Below are positions 21,169 to 31,639 of a stretch of 64,000 bases of DNA, piece by piece. The translations under genes and the position numbers were made by a program. This DNA is from Nansenia antarctica. Taxonomy: Eukaryota > Chordata > Actinopteri > Argentiniformes > Microstomatidae. Numbering within the stretch: position 1 is the first letter of the stretch; each line of letters opens with the position of its first letter. Under the pieces are notes generated by a model. That model searched no databases, had not been told where the DNA came from, and saw nothing but the letters and a program-made list of their open reading frames with translations. Where the stretch lies: contig OZ022340.1 in NCBI GenBank assembly GCA_963989245.1, forward strand, positions 48,986,796 to 49,050,795. The letters are read 5' to 3'.

Positions 21169-21389
21169 TTAAGCGTTACTGTTAAGTGACAAGATTCTCT
21201 GTGTGTCTGTGTCACTGGCGTACCAGAGACGCCCGCATCCCCTCCAAGACAGGATTTGTCTGCGAAGACAAACAGCACACATGTGATTGTGTTTGCGTAT
21301 GTGATCAACACACAGCTATGAGGTCATGTGACGGGGCTGCTCACAGGGCTGTGAGAGGAAACATGAATGCTGCTAATCACCTTGGGATA

Positions 21390-21786
21390 GCTAGCAAGCT
21401 AGGTAGTTAGCTGACTAATTATATTATAATAATAAATCGTATTAAAATCAAACGTGAACGAAGAAATGTGAACTAGCTTACCTATGAAAGCTCCTCACTG
21501 ACTTTACAGTGAAAAAAGCGATTGAAAGAATTTAAACACAATGAGCAGGGCTTACGGAGCAGCTAGGATAGTCTAAAAGAAAATCATTTGAGACGAGATG
21601 TTTGCGTGTGTGAAAAAAAAGCATTTTACCCACTCCGTGTCACACACACACACAGGCCGTAAATGCTTATTGAGGAAAACCAGATACCAGAAGTTTGCTT
21701 TCTTCCTACACAGAAAAACGGCAAAATAGCTTCATACTAGCTTATCCTGATGTGATTTAGAAAATGTAAGGACTTCACATATCTCC
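21390..21786. other. Gene-free stretch
   Basis: AT-rich, nothing recognised. Confidence 0.35.
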
Positions 21787-22160
21787 TTTATCAGATCTTT
21801 ATCAGACCCTTATCAGATCTTTATCAGATCTTTATCAGACCTTTATCAGATCTTTATCAGACCTTTATCAGATCTTTATCAGACCTTTATCAGATCTTTA
21901 TCAGACCCTTATCAGATCTTTATCAGACCTTTATCAGATCTTTATCAGACCTTTATCAGACCTTTATCAGATCTTTATCAGACCCTTATCAGATCTTTAT
22001 CAGATCTTTATCAGACCCTTATCAGATCTTTATCAGATCTTTATCAGACCTTTATCAGATCTTTATCAGATCTTTATCAGACCTTTATCAGACCTTTATC
22101 AGACCTTTATCAGATCTTTATCAGACCTTTATCAGACCTTTATCAGACCTTTATCAGACC
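21787..22160 (+). repeat. 11-bp minisatellite TTTATCAGAYC
   Basis: Roughly 33 units of 'tttatcagatc'/'tttatcagacc'. Each contains TTATCAG, a GATA-factor-type site (CTGATAA) on the other strand. Confidence 0.95.
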
Positions 22161-22439
22161 AGATAAACATTATACCATGTTGGACATGTATATATATTGT
22201 ATATATATAAACATTATACCCTACTCTGGATATAGTATGGTTATTACTGGTGGCCTGAGGTGGTCCAGTGGTCTAGCACCGTGGTCTACAGTGATATACA
22301 AAAAATACATTATATACAATATTATAAATATCCGTTTGTTATATAATATTCATTGATGAGTACATGCATAATCAAACGTAGGCTACTGCAATTACTTTGC
22401 TGCGGGAGCTATGCATGCACCACACAACTTGATAGGTAC
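22161..22439. other. AT-rich stretch with a tRNA-A-box-like phrase
   Basis: 'gtggtccagtggtctagcac' near 22261 resembles a SINE head, but no B box follows. Otherwise nothing is recognised. Confidence 0.25.
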
Positions 22440-22930
22440 ATACTGTGCATTGTATCATTCATAACTGTACATAGGCTACACATATCATAATATCTTATCA
22501 CTATTGTATGGAACTTGGGTAAACCCGCTGTGAAAAAAACCCTCAGCTCCAACAAATCTGAAGGGATTGGGAGACAACTGTACAGTTTATCATTTTCATA
22601 ACTGTCTGTACATATACATATCTTATGTATCCCTATTGCTATATATAGCCTATATATAAACACATTATGTTACATACGTATCAGTCTTATCCACTGTATC
22701 TAATTCAGCACTGAAGCCTGAAGTTTGAGCACAATGTGTGTCCCCTTGCTACCACACACAGAAATACTGCAAAAACGCTTTATACTAACTAGATTTTGAA
22801 AATGTAAAGATGCTGGGTGGTAGAACGCACATATCTAGGAAAAGTCATGAAAGGAGGGTCCTGACATTTGATCGAGTGCAAAGGTAGATTTGTTTTTGTA
22901 CTCACTGGTGCCCTATGACACCTCACGGCT
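22440..22930 (+). repeat. Dispersed repeat D, copy 1
   Basis: Matches about 36145-36710 in the same orientation, e.g. 'gcattgtatcattcataact', 'gaacttgggtaaacccgctg' and 'cacctcacggctttcctagt'. The second copy has ~70 extra bases (36450-36520). Unclassified; possibly a MITE or LTR. Confidence 0.75.
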
Positions 22931-23084
22931 TTCCTAGTGCAATAAGCAAAAAGGACACTGGGGGTAATACAATAGACACAAACTCACAAACAAATGGCAT
23001 ATGAAGGTTAAAGCTGAGAAATGCTCAACTACATTGTATGTCTTTATAATCTACTACTGTGGATGTCATATGTTGCATATACAC

Positions 23085-23819
23085 CTCGTTCCAAATTATT
23101 ATGCAAATTATATTTTTCTCAGATTTTCCTAAATAGTCGATGCAAATGACAATCAGTATAATTTTCAAGTCATCAACCGTTAGAGTATAATTCAAATTTT
23201 ATTGAACAAACCTCCCAATGATAACAGTATTATTATTTTTTATAAAAAAACTAAAAATGCACTGTTCCAAATGATTATGCACAACAGAGTTTCAAAACAT
23301 TTTATAGGTTGTAAAGAACTAAAAATGGTAATTTGATGAATTTAGGGTTAGGAGGTCATATTAGGAGGTCATATTTACTGAAATCAAAAGCTATTTCAAA
23401 CAAAAACATCTTAACAGGTCAAGTTACATGTTAACATAGGACCCCTTCTTTGATATCACCTTCACAATTCTTGCATTCATTGAACTTGTGAGTTTTTGGA
23501 CAGTTTCTGCTTGAATTTCTTTGCAGGATGCCAAAATAGCCTCCCAGAGCTGCTGTTTTGATGTGAACTGCCTCCCACCCTCATATATATTTTGCTTGAG
23601 GATGCTCCAAAGGTTCTCAATAGGGTTGAGGTCAGGGGAAGATGGGGGCCACACCATGAGTTTCTCTCCTTTTATGCCTATAGCAGCCAATGACACAGAG
23701 GTATTCTTTGCAGCATGACAGTGGGCTCAGAAATACATGAAGACTAATTTCCAAACAGTCTTGTTTACTGATGAGTGCTGTGCAACCCTGGATGGTCCAG
23801 ATGGATGGAGTAGTGGATG
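23085..23819. mobile_element. Tc1-like transposon relic with internal inversion, left part
   Basis: Begins 'cgttccaaattattatgcaa', a familiar fish Tc1 terminal repeat, with subterminal 'gcactgttccaaatgattat'. A transposase C-terminus lies on the minus strand (23424-23696). Text of the middle of the domain (VLFTDECCATLDGPDGW) lies on the plus strand at 23755-23815. The relic continues after the hAT insertion at 25312. Confidence 0.78.
23424..23696 (-). pseudogene. Tc1-like transposase C-terminal fragment
   Basis: The 90-residue frame has SSPDLNPIENLWSILK, with the third catalytic acidic residue (E of NPIEN), and the C-terminal helices. In an intact gene this piece should follow the FTDE segment on the same strand, but that segment is at 23755-23815 on the opposite strand. 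Confidence 0.85.
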
Positions 23820-25303
23820 CAGGCGCGGATCTATGGGTGGGCCTGGGTGGGCCTAGGCCCACCCAGATTGACAGCTGGCCCACCCAGTCAGATTCATAAA
23901 AATACATATTTTTTAATAATAAAATATTTTTAAAGTTTAATTTTCACTAACTAACTGTAATGTGAATAGTTTTGTCTTGCGACCGTCATTGCCACCGGCT
24001 TGTGAAGAACTGGTAGGACTACACCGTCGGATCTGTCAGCCATGGAGGAACCAGCCACTCAACCAAAGCTGGTAACATTCCCTACTACCACTGTAATAGA
24101 TGGGAAATCGCGCTCCTTCAGTAGAAATTGGTACGAGAAGTTCAAGTGGATGGAATTATAGTAAAGAAAGAGACGCTATTTTTTGTAAAGTGTGTCGACA
24201 TTTCCCAGAGGCGCACACGGAGTTCACTTTTATAAGAGATGGATACAAAAATTGGAAACGTCTCCGGCAGGCCTGTGACAAACACGAGTCTAGCAAGCCG
24301 CATGCTGTTGCCCTCACCAAGTTGGATGGGCAAAGCCATGGACCCCAAAGCCGTGGGACAGTGTTAAATCAAATGCACGGTGATGCCGTTTCATTCATAG
24401 AGCGAAACCGGCAACACGTTAAAGTTGTGTTAGACATTGCTATGTTGTGTGCCAAGTTGGAAATTCCACTTAGAGGTCACAGAGAAACGGAAGAGGCGCT
24501 CAATAAAGGTAATTTCTTGGAGCTATTCAAGTTCATGTCAAAATATGATCCAGAAATTGAAAATAGACTGAAGGAACTGCCTCGAAATGCCACGCTCCTA
24601 AGCCATCACATTCAGGATGAGCTGCTTGAGGCTGCAGCCTCACTGCTAATTCGAAAGATAAAGTCTGAACTGCATGAGCAATCCACATATTATGCCATAC
24701 TTGCGGATGAGTATAAAGATCTATCCAAGCGCGAGCTAGTTGCTGTCTGTATTCGATTCATTCATGGAGGGGTAATTAAAGAACGAGCAGTAGGCTTTGT
24801 GGAAACTGCGGAATTGTCTGCTCAAGGAATATCACAGAGGATCCTAGTGTGTATTCGTTCATTTATTTGTTCATACATTCATTTATGTACCTATATATTT
24901 ATTGTTAATTCTGTCAGACTTGGTCCTCCATAGTTGATGGTTATTGGTTAATTCATTGAATTGCGTGCGCTTGAATGCCTTGCGTGTGTGTATTATAATA
25001 ACTTGTTTGGCTGTCCGTTGCATTGGGTAGACAGGTACTTTATTTATTTTCCGTTCGTTTCATGGTCTGCATAGTGATCTCCTCCAGTCCCTGCGAATAT
25101 TTTGCGTGTGTGCATGCGTGTTGGTCATACCCAAATGTAAATCGGGCAGAAACATAAATCGGCGCCTATGATCGCGAGCCCGGTTGTGTTCCATCCATCT
25201 GGCTGCTCATACATAGGTCTAAAACGTGCGGTGATGAGTTTCACTCAGGCCCACCCAGATTTTTCCAGGCCCACCCATCAGCCACTTTCTGTATCCGCCA
25301 CTG
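23820..25303 (+). mobile_element. hAT element, internally deleted
   Basis: Ends 'caggcgcggatctatgggtg' and '...gtatccgccactg', with perfect 8-bp TSD AGTGGATG (23812-23819, 25304-25311). It inserted in the Tc1 relic. The GC-rich 'gggcctaggcccacccag' region is also found inverted near the right end. It keeps only the N-terminal half of a transposase gene. Confidence 0.93.
24042..24933 (+). pseudogene. hAT transposase N-terminal half (ZMYM1-like)
   Basis: An ATG at 24042 opens a short frame (NWYEKFKWM) that shifts by one base near 24155 into the long frame 24100-24933. That frame has a TTF-type zinc finger (AIFCKVCRHF, about residues 27-37 of the 277-residue frame), IPLRGHRETEE and ADEYKDLSKRELVAVCIRF, where the first DDE Asp of this DUF4371-type transposase is expected. 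After about 24845 the homology is lost and low-information sequence follows to the stop. The C-terminal half including the hAT dimerisation domain is deleted. The piece is paralogous to the transposase at 39524-42665. Confidence 0.82.
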
Positions 25304-25563
25304 AGTGGATGGTTGGTGGATGGCAGCTTAGCTTCGCTGGGGCACAAAACACGATTGATACCTCGAAAACACAGCTAAGCAAAAGCAAAACAAGCATCTT
25401 TTTTTAGGATAAAGTTAGAAAGTAACATAGAAATATCGTCACGTCAAGTCAAACCCCGTGGCTTAGCTAAAGCAGCCATGTTCTCAGACCTGTTAGACAT
25501 TAGCTTAGCCAAGCTAACGCGGGTTGACTCACTTTCTCATCCACTTCCCCAAAACACGACCAG

Positions 25564-25816
25564 ACACACACATACACACACACACACACAGACAGACAGA
25601 CAGACAGACACACACACACAGACACAGACACAGACACACACACAGACACACACACACACAGACACACACACAGACACACACACAGACACAGACACACACA
25701 CACAGACACACAGACACAGACACAGACACACACACACACAGACACACAGACACAGACACAGACACACAGACACAGACACACAGACACACACACAGACACA
25801 GACACACAGACACACA

Positions 25817-25883
<67 letters not shown>
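25564..25883 (+). repeat. (CA)n/(CAGA)n compound microsatellite
   Basis: 320 bp of CACA and CAGACA units; open in several frames on both strands, no coding meaning. Confidence 0.97.
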
Positions 25884-25885
<2 letters not shown>

Positions 25886-26089
25886 CTTACCCGCTTTGCC
25901 TTGGTGGATCTATCGTCTCCCACAGTTCCACTTCTTCCAATCCTTTCAGGGTTTCAGTCCAACTTGAGTAGGTTTGGTTCCGTTAGAGGAGAGCTTCGTG
26001 TCTCTCTCTCCCAGACGGAGCTAGCTGCTCTTCCTTCCTTCCGGGTAGTTTAGCTTAGCTTAGCTCCACACCCACACACTGAACACTAC

Positions 26090-26428
26090 AGATACAACCA
26101 CTCCGACCAAATATGGTCCATCAAGCGTCCGGGTGATAGGCGTGATGTCCGCAGCTGGATATACTTGGAGAGTGTTTGTAAGGCTGGCGGCCATCTTAGG
26201 TGAGTCTGGTTGTGTTGTTAGGCTGGCGGCCATCTTAGGTGAGTCTGGTTGTGTTGTAAGGCTGGCGGCCATCTTAGGTGAGTCTGGTTGTGTTGTAAGG
26301 CTGGCGGCCATCTTAGGTGAGTCTGGTTGTGTTGTTAGGCTGGCGGCCATCTTGGGTGAATCTGCTGGGCTGCCAAGTTTCACCAAAAGTTTGGAGTGAG
26401 ATTTTTTGGCGGTGGAGCGACCCAAAAC
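26090..26428 (+). repeat. MITE fragment with five-copy 39-bp minisatellite
   Basis: 'accactccgaccaaatatgg' and 'atgtccgcagctggatatac' match the palindromic MITE arm at 8750-8820. Five units of the 39-bp repeat ('ggcggccatcttaggtgagt') follow, then 'tggcggtggagcgacccaaa'. It is the flank into which the gypsy element inserted. Confidence 0.87.
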
Positions 26429-27257
26429 TGTTTCAGTATGACTTTTATTAAACTGCGGTTCCTCCCGCGCACGCCCACATACAACATCCGGGTCTTACAT
26501 GCAACATTATCAGGTCACCCCTAGGTGTCCCTGTAACACAGGCTACTAACATATGTGTGGTGGCCTGGGAAAACCCTTCACATGGTGGCATTTTGACATT
26601 TTCATTTTTTAATATTTCCATAAATTAGAAGTTCTCAGCTATTCATAACTGGTTGAATGACTGAGATAGCCCTTTATTTTAAAAAGTTATGAGCATTTTC
26701 ATGTATCATGTCAAAAAAAGTGAAAGGTGAGAAATGCTGCCCCCATGCTGCCCCCGACTCCTTTCTCCTCCGGGTCGGGGGAGGAGCCTATGCAGATCGG
26801 CCGGTCTCGTTTGTCTGCTTGTGATGCGGTGTTACTCTGCTCGCCTTGTCGGTATGCGAGGGACAGATCCATTTGTGTGTCTTCTAGTTAAGATTGTATT
26901 ACTTTATGCTTATTGTGAGCATCAGTAAACTGGCAATAACACAGGTGGAAGTATCGTCTCTCCTTTCGCTCATGTGTGCGTGCGTTGCTTAACTGAGAAT
27001 GAGACACGTTCAACGTGACGTTGTTTCGCTAGCAAACTACCCACCACAAAAACATAAAAATAAGTACTTTCTCTTTTGTTTTCTTAAAATGTTTATTCAC
27101 CATAATGTAGTATGGAGTTCAAAGTACTAGAATACCACATAATATAAAAATCGCCGAAATAGGACATTTCCATCTATTTTTGCTCTTTGCCACAAACGAA
27201 CGCCAGCGACATCCGACAGGTTTTCCCAGGCCACCACACATATGCCTATATGTAACA
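26429..27257 (-). repeat. 3' LTR of the gypsy element, split by a MITE
   Basis: Without the 683-bp insertion and its 6-bp duplication it is 140 bp, the same as the 5' LTR, with only about one visible difference in shared parts. It carries AATAAAAG on the element strand, a polyadenylation signal. Confidence 0.9.
26556..27238. mobile_element. 683-bp non-autonomous DNA transposon inside the 3' LTR
   Basis: Perfect 20-bp terminal inverted repeats start TGTGGTGGCCTGGG and end in the complement, flanked by CATATG on both sides (26550-26555, 27239-27244). The empty site is present in the 5' LTR (31761-31766). The interior has a GC-rich block with 'gggtcgggggaggagcctat' and a C-rich hairpin partner. 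No ORF of note. The family is not recognised, and the 6-bp duplication is unusual for hAT (8) or PIF (3). Confidence 0.88.
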
Positions 27258-27502
27258 TCTCCTTTCCTTTAGCTGTTTGCAAATGACATGCTTGCATCTC
27301 CGTCTGCAATTCCATTGACAATAACAATCCCAAACATTAACAATAGCATTACAACATTGCATTATTTCCCTTTTCTTTTCTTTTTTCTTTTTTTCTGAAC
27401 AAAGAACAACAGTCCAGTACAGCCGTCTGAGGCAAAGTCAAAACAGTCCGAGAAGAGCTGTCCCTTTACTCACCCCTTCCTTTTTTTTTTTTTTTTTCAA
27501 AG

Positions 27503-30334
27503 TCATAAGTCCAGTCGTTGTGGCGGCCGTGACAGGCGACCACTCCGTGAGTAGACACCCTGGCCTGCCGTGGCAGGACCCCCCGGCGTCGCTGGTGCCC
27601 TTGGTGTACGAGGATGTACCTCGCCGCCTGTCTCCCCCCGACTTGAGACAATCCGTGTCTCGGCTGAGGCAGTCTCCCCAGCGACCTGGGTCTGGTCAGG
27701 ACTGCTCCGCTCAGGCCGTAGAATGTCTGTCTGTTGCGCTTGATCCACTCGGTTGCGTCTGTACAGTGTGCCGTCCACATCCACCACGAACGAGCGGGGA
27801 GCGACTCTCTGGAGGCACTGGCCTCGTCGCCACCGCCCTGTGCGATCACCTGGCAGAGGCCTCATCCTAATGTGATCTCCAACATCCAGCTCTGGAAGGT
27901 CTCTGGCAGACGTGTCATAGAATGACTTGGCGACCCGCCGTTTCCACCGCAGCTTCTCTGCCACTCCGTCCACCACACGTGGTAGAAGCAGACTGTCCGC
28001 GACGGGCAGTGAAGTTTTGAGCCTGCGTGCCATTAAGCGCTGGGCCGGGCTGCCGTCCAACCCCTCTGTGGGTGTGTTGCGCCAGTGAAGGATGGCCATC
28101 CACGCATCCGTGCCATCCAATTTCGCCCGCTTGCAGAGTGACTTGACAATCTTAACGGCCGACTCAGCCTTGCCGTTGGATCGAGGATGTCGGGGTGAGG
28201 ATGTGACATGGGCAAACCCCCAGCTCGCTGCAAACTTCCTGAACCGTTCGCATGCAAACTGTGGGCCGTTGTCCGAGACCACCCTCTCTGACTGCCCATA
28301 ACGTGCAAACTGAGCTTTGCAGCGCGTGATGAGCGTGTCAGCAGACAGATCTGGCAGCTGGTCGATTTCCCAGAAATCCGAATACTGGTCCACAATGACG
28401 AGAAAGTCCTTGCCCGCATATGAGTAGACGTCCATACTCACTGCCTGCCACGGGCGCACCGGTATGTCATGCGACATCATCGGTTCCTTCTGCTGGACCC
28501 GTGCGTACTCATTGCATGCGGAGCAGTTCGCCACAAAGTCCTTTATCTCCGCTCTCATGTTCGGCCAGAAGAGCGTATCCCTGGCCCGTCTGTAACACGC
28601 CTCCCCACCAATGTGGCTAGCGTGTATGCGTTTGAGCAGCTCAGATCTCATGGCTTTTGGTATGACGACGCACTGTCCCCTGTACAACGCTCCGTCTTGA
28701 ACATTCAGCTCGTCTCTGAAGGGCCAGTATTCCCGCACTGCCAGCGGAGTGTCCTCTTTAAAGTCTGGCCAGCCACTGAGGATCACAGATGCCAGCTCCT
28801 GAAGCACATCATCCGTCTCTGTGTGCTGCACAATCTGGTGGAATCTGAAAGCCGTAACGTCCAGGTGCTGCGCCTGGTCCAGCTGTGAATACCCGGCCTG
28901 GGTGCTGTTCACGGCGCACACAGCATGCTGCACGTACGGGGTGTCAGACCCACGGCACGGGGGCGTGGCCCTGCTCAGAGTGTCGCTGACATACATCTCG
29001 GGGCCCGGCTTGTACACAACATCCAGATTGTAGCTTTGCAGCTGCAGCAACATGCCTTGGAGACGTTTCGGTGCGCTCAGGAGGGGCTTCTTGAATATTG
29101 TGATAAGCGGCTTGTGGTCTGTTTCTGCAGTGATAGCCTCCCTGCCATACAGGTACTGGTGGAATCTCTGGCAGGCAAAGACTATGCTCAAACACTCCTT
29201 CTCAATCTGAGCGTAGTTTTGCTCTGTCGGCGTTAGTGCCCTCGATGCAAAAGCCACCGGTTGTCCCCCTTGTAACAAACAGCCCCCCAGCCCGGTCATG
29301 CTGGCGTCGCTCTGGACCGTGACAGGCTTTGTGATATCATAGTACTTGAGGACGGGCGTGCAGGTGACCATACGCTTCACTCCACACACTGCATCTTCGT
29401 GTTTGGGCAACCAGTGCCACATGACGTCCTTATCCAAGAGCCTGCGGAGCGGCTCACAGACCTCCGAGAGCTTTGGCAGAAACTTTGCAAGGTACAACAC
29501 GAACCCAATAAAGCGCTGCACTGCTTTCACGTCGGTGGGTGTCGGCATTTCCAGCACGGCCCGTGTCTTCTCTGGGTCGATTTTCAGTCCCTCCGAGGAC
29601 AGAATGTGGCCGTGGAAGTGTACGGCTTTGAGCTTGAACTCTAGCTTGCGTTCACTCAGCCTGAGTCCCACTGCTCTGCATCGTTCCATGAGAGCACTCA
29701 AGTTTCTGTCATGGTCCAGTTCGGCCTCGGCATCCGTATCGCCACACCCGACCACCAGGATGTCATCCGCGATCGGTTTGATGCCGGCCAGGCCCGATAG
29801 CAGCTCGTGTTGCTTGCGCTGGTAGATCTCAGGCGCTACTGAGACTCCGAAAGGGAGCTTGAGCCATCTCATCCGACCCCACGGTGTCCAGAAGGTCGTC
29901 AGACGGCTGCTCGCGTCGTCAAGCTTGCACTGTAAAAAGGCAACACGAGCGTCTGCCAACGTGAAGAGGCGAGCCTTGGGCAACTTGTACAACACATCTT
30001 CCAGCGTAGGCATATGGTAGTGAGACCTCAGCAGCGCTCGGTTGAGAGGCTTTGGATCGATACAGATTCTTATTTTCTCTGGCTTTGCGACAGTCACCAT
30101 GTTACTTATCCATGCTGTCGGCTCAGTCACCGGCGCAATGTTGCCGACCTTGACATGTCTGTCAAGTTCCTCCTTGACTCTCGCCTTCAGAGCCACTGGA
30201 ACATTCCTCGGCGCGCACTGCACCGGCGTCACATCAGGATCCAGCTCGAAGTGTATCTCACCCAGGACTGACTCGATTGGGTCATTGAAGACGTCATGAT
30301 AGTCTCTCAGCAGCTGATCTTTGGTGAGGGGCAC
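27503..30334 (-). CDS. Gypsy pol: reverse transcriptase, RNase H, integrase
   Basis: 943 codons, numbering from 30334. RT: LPFGVSVAPEIYQ (160-172) and catalytic IADDILV (188-194), where ADD replaces the usual YxDD. RNase H: VQSDASMTGLGG (340-351) and ETDHKP. Integrase: zinc finger H571, H574, C604, C607, then a DD35E core with D635, D688 and E724 (SDNGPQF...GKAES). A C-terminal basic part ends at 27503. The true start is not here: the frame is the continuation of the gag-protease frame, separated from it by the homopolymer at 30409-30420, so upstream residues in this frame belong to pol. The enzyme copies the RNA and integrates the cDNA. The domains look complete. Confidence 0.92.
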   Translation of the reverse strand: MPLTKDQLLRDYHDVFNDPIESVLGEIHFELDPDVTPVQCAPRNVPVALKARVKEELDRHVKVGNIAPVTEPTAWISNMVTVAKPEKIRICIDPKPLNRALLRSHYHMPTLEDVLYKLPKARLFTLADARVAFLQCKLDDASSRLTTFWTPWGRMRWLKLPFGVSVAPEIYQRKQHELLSGLAGIKPIADDILVVGCGDTDAEAELDHDRNLSALMERCRAVGLRLSERKLEFKLKAVHFHGHILSSEGLKIDPEKTRAVLEMPTPTDVKAVQRFIGFVLYLAKFLPKLSEVCEPLRRLLDKDVMWHWLPKHEDAVCGVKRMVTCTPVLKYYDITKPVTVQSDASMTGLGGCLLQGGQPVAFASRALTPTEQNYAQIEKECLSIVFACQRFHQYLYGREAITAETDHKPLITIFKKPLLSAPKRLQGMLLQLQSYNLDVVYKPGPEMYVSDTLSRATPPCRGSDTPYVQHAVCAVNSTQAGYSQLDQAQHLDVTAFRFHQIVQHTETDDVLQELASVILSGWPDFKEDTPLAVREYWPFRDELNVQDGALYRGQCVVIPKAMRSELLKRIHASHIGGEACYRRARDTLFWPNMRAEIKDFVANCSACNEYARVQQKEPMMSHDIPVRPWQAVSMDVYSYAGKDFLVIVDQYSDFWEIDQLPDLSADTLITRCKAQFARYGQSERVVSDNGPQFACERFRKFAASWGFAHVTSSPRHPRSNGKAESAVKIVKSLCKRAKLDGTDAWMAILHWRNTPTEGLDGSPAQRLMARRLKTSLPVADSLLLPRVVDGVAEKLRWKRRVAKSFYDTSARDLPELDVGDHIRMRPLPGDRTGRWRRGQCLQRVAPRSFVVDVDGTLYRRNRVDQAQQTDILRPERSSPDQTQVAGETASAETRIVSSRGETGGEVHPRTPRAPATPGGPATAGQGVYSRSGRLSRPPQRLDL

Positions 30335-31572
30335 AGATTGGCTTGCATCAACTGTGTGAAGTTCATCTGGAACGGTGAAGGATACGAGGCCCAGACGTTC
30401 GCATGTGCCCCCCCCCCCCCGAGAAGAGGCTTTTGCTCTGTGTCGACTATTTCAAATGTGAGGTTGTGCTTTTCTCCCCGGATGACACATTCAGTGTGGA
30501 ATTTCCCCAGTGATGGCATGATTTCCCCAGAGTATAACTTTAACTTGGCTGCGCTCGGGCCTAGCGCCGCTCTGGGTGACAGCTTCTCTTTAATCTTGCG
30601 GCCCATGACATTGCAGGTGGAGCCTGTATCCAGCTGACACTGTTGCCTTTTCTCATTCAGGCATAGATTCACAAACCACTTGCGCCCCTGCTGGGCCTTT
30701 GCAGTATTGACACATTCAGTTACTAGAAACAGTCTATCATCAGTATCTGAGTCATCTTCTCTTTGCTCATCATTTTCAAGCACATTCACTTTTTTTATTT
30801 TGTCAGCCTTGCTGCCAGCCTGGCATACCTTGGCAAAGTGATTTGCTATGCCACATATCCGGCATGTCTTACCGTAGGCTGGGCACTGCTCCCTGCCCCG
30901 TTTGTGGCTGCCTCCACAGTATTTGCAGCTCCACTGTGTCTCTCTCTCCGCTGGCGCTGTTTTCCTTTGATGTGCGCGCCTCTCACTCTGCCTGTCCGCG
31001 GCATTCACATTGTCCGTCTGTGCTAGCGGGGCCATCACTCTCATGTGTCTCTCGGTTAGCTCAGCGAGCCTACAGATTTCAGTCGCTGTGTGTAACGTCA
31101 ACTCACGTTCGCGTAGCAGACGCCTCCTGGTGCCCTCACTCGCAACACCCAGCACGAGCCTGTCACGAACCAGCTCGTCCTTCAGCGCACGGTATTCGCA
31201 TGACGATGCTCTCTCCTTAAGCTTTGTCAGGAAACTGTCTATTGGCTCATCAGCCTCTTGTTTGCAGCTTCCAAACATGTACCTCTCATAAATGACGTTT
31301 CTCGCCGGTTTGAAGTAAACCCCCAAAGCGTCCATAATCGCTTTTGGGTCCTTCTGTTCATCCTCCGTCAAAGTGAGGCTATGTGTGTACACATGACGGC
31401 ACTCACTTCCCATCAGCCATCTCAGCGTGGCTGCCTTGATCAGCTTCGACTTCTCGCTCAGTCCGGTAGCGAGCAAAAAGTCCTCAAACTCTGCACGGAA
31501 AACTTCCCAGTTTTTCGCCAGATCACCAGTCATGCGCATACCATCGGGCGCGGGGATGCTGTTGCTTGCCAT
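30307..31572 (-). CDS. Gypsy gag-protease
   Basis: 421 codons from ATG 31572, 49 bp inside the primer site. The capsid-like helical part is 20-180. Two zinc-knuckle modules lie at 216-250 (CKYCGGSHKRGREQC, then CRICGIANHFAKVC), and the aspartic protease motif LDTGSTCNV at 314-322. After the GGGG at the C run (30409-30420) the last ~35 residues are probably out of frame. The neighbouring frame continues smoothly into pol, so a one- or two-base change in the run split a single gag-pol frame, or the run is misassembled. Confidence 0.88.
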   Translation of the reverse strand: MASNSIPAPDGMRMTGDLAKNWEVFRAEFEDFLLATGLSEKSKLIKAATLRWLMGSECRHVYTHSLTLTEDEQKDPKAIMDALGVYFKPARNVIYERYMFGSCKQEADEPIDSFLTKLKERASSCEYRALKDELVRDRLVLGVASEGTRRRLLRERELTLHTATEICRLAELTERHMRVMAPLAQTDNVNAADRQSERRAHQRKTAPAERETQWSCKYCGGSHKRGREQCPAYGKTCRICGIANHFAKVCQAGSKADKIKKVNVLENDEQREDDSDTDDRLFLVTECVNTAKAQQGRKWFVNLCLNEKRQQCQLDTGSTCNVMGRKIKEKLSPRAALGPSAAKLKLYSGEIMPSLGKFHTECVIRGEKHNLTFEIVDTEQKPLLGGGGAHANVWASYPSPFQMNFTQLMQANLCPSPKISC

Positions 31573-31620
31573 GGCGTTTCATTTCTTTAAGCGTCTTTAT
31601 TTTATTTTTATTTTTACTTA

Positions 31621-31639
31621 GATCCCGCTTCTGACTCCA
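31621..31639 (-). other. Primer binding site, tRNA-Leu-like
   Basis: Directly inside the 5' LTR the element strand reads TGGAGTCAGAAGCGGGATC. Vertebrate tRNA-Leu 3' ends (…CCCACTTCTGACACCA type) are complementary apart from a few positions. The match is from memory of tRNA-Leu, so the primer is probable rather than certain. Confidence 0.7.

Noticed and set aside
20532..21189. Overlapping repetitive ORFs (YYIPTT type)
   Set aside because: All three frames of a CATAC minisatellite are open; no coding evidence.
21787..22160. Possible CRISPR-like array
   Set aside because: Units are contiguous 11-bp tandem repeats without spacers, and the genome is eukaryotic.
25478..26053. HTHTHT/CVCVCV ORFs on both strands
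   Set aside because: Translation of a CA/GT microsatellite.
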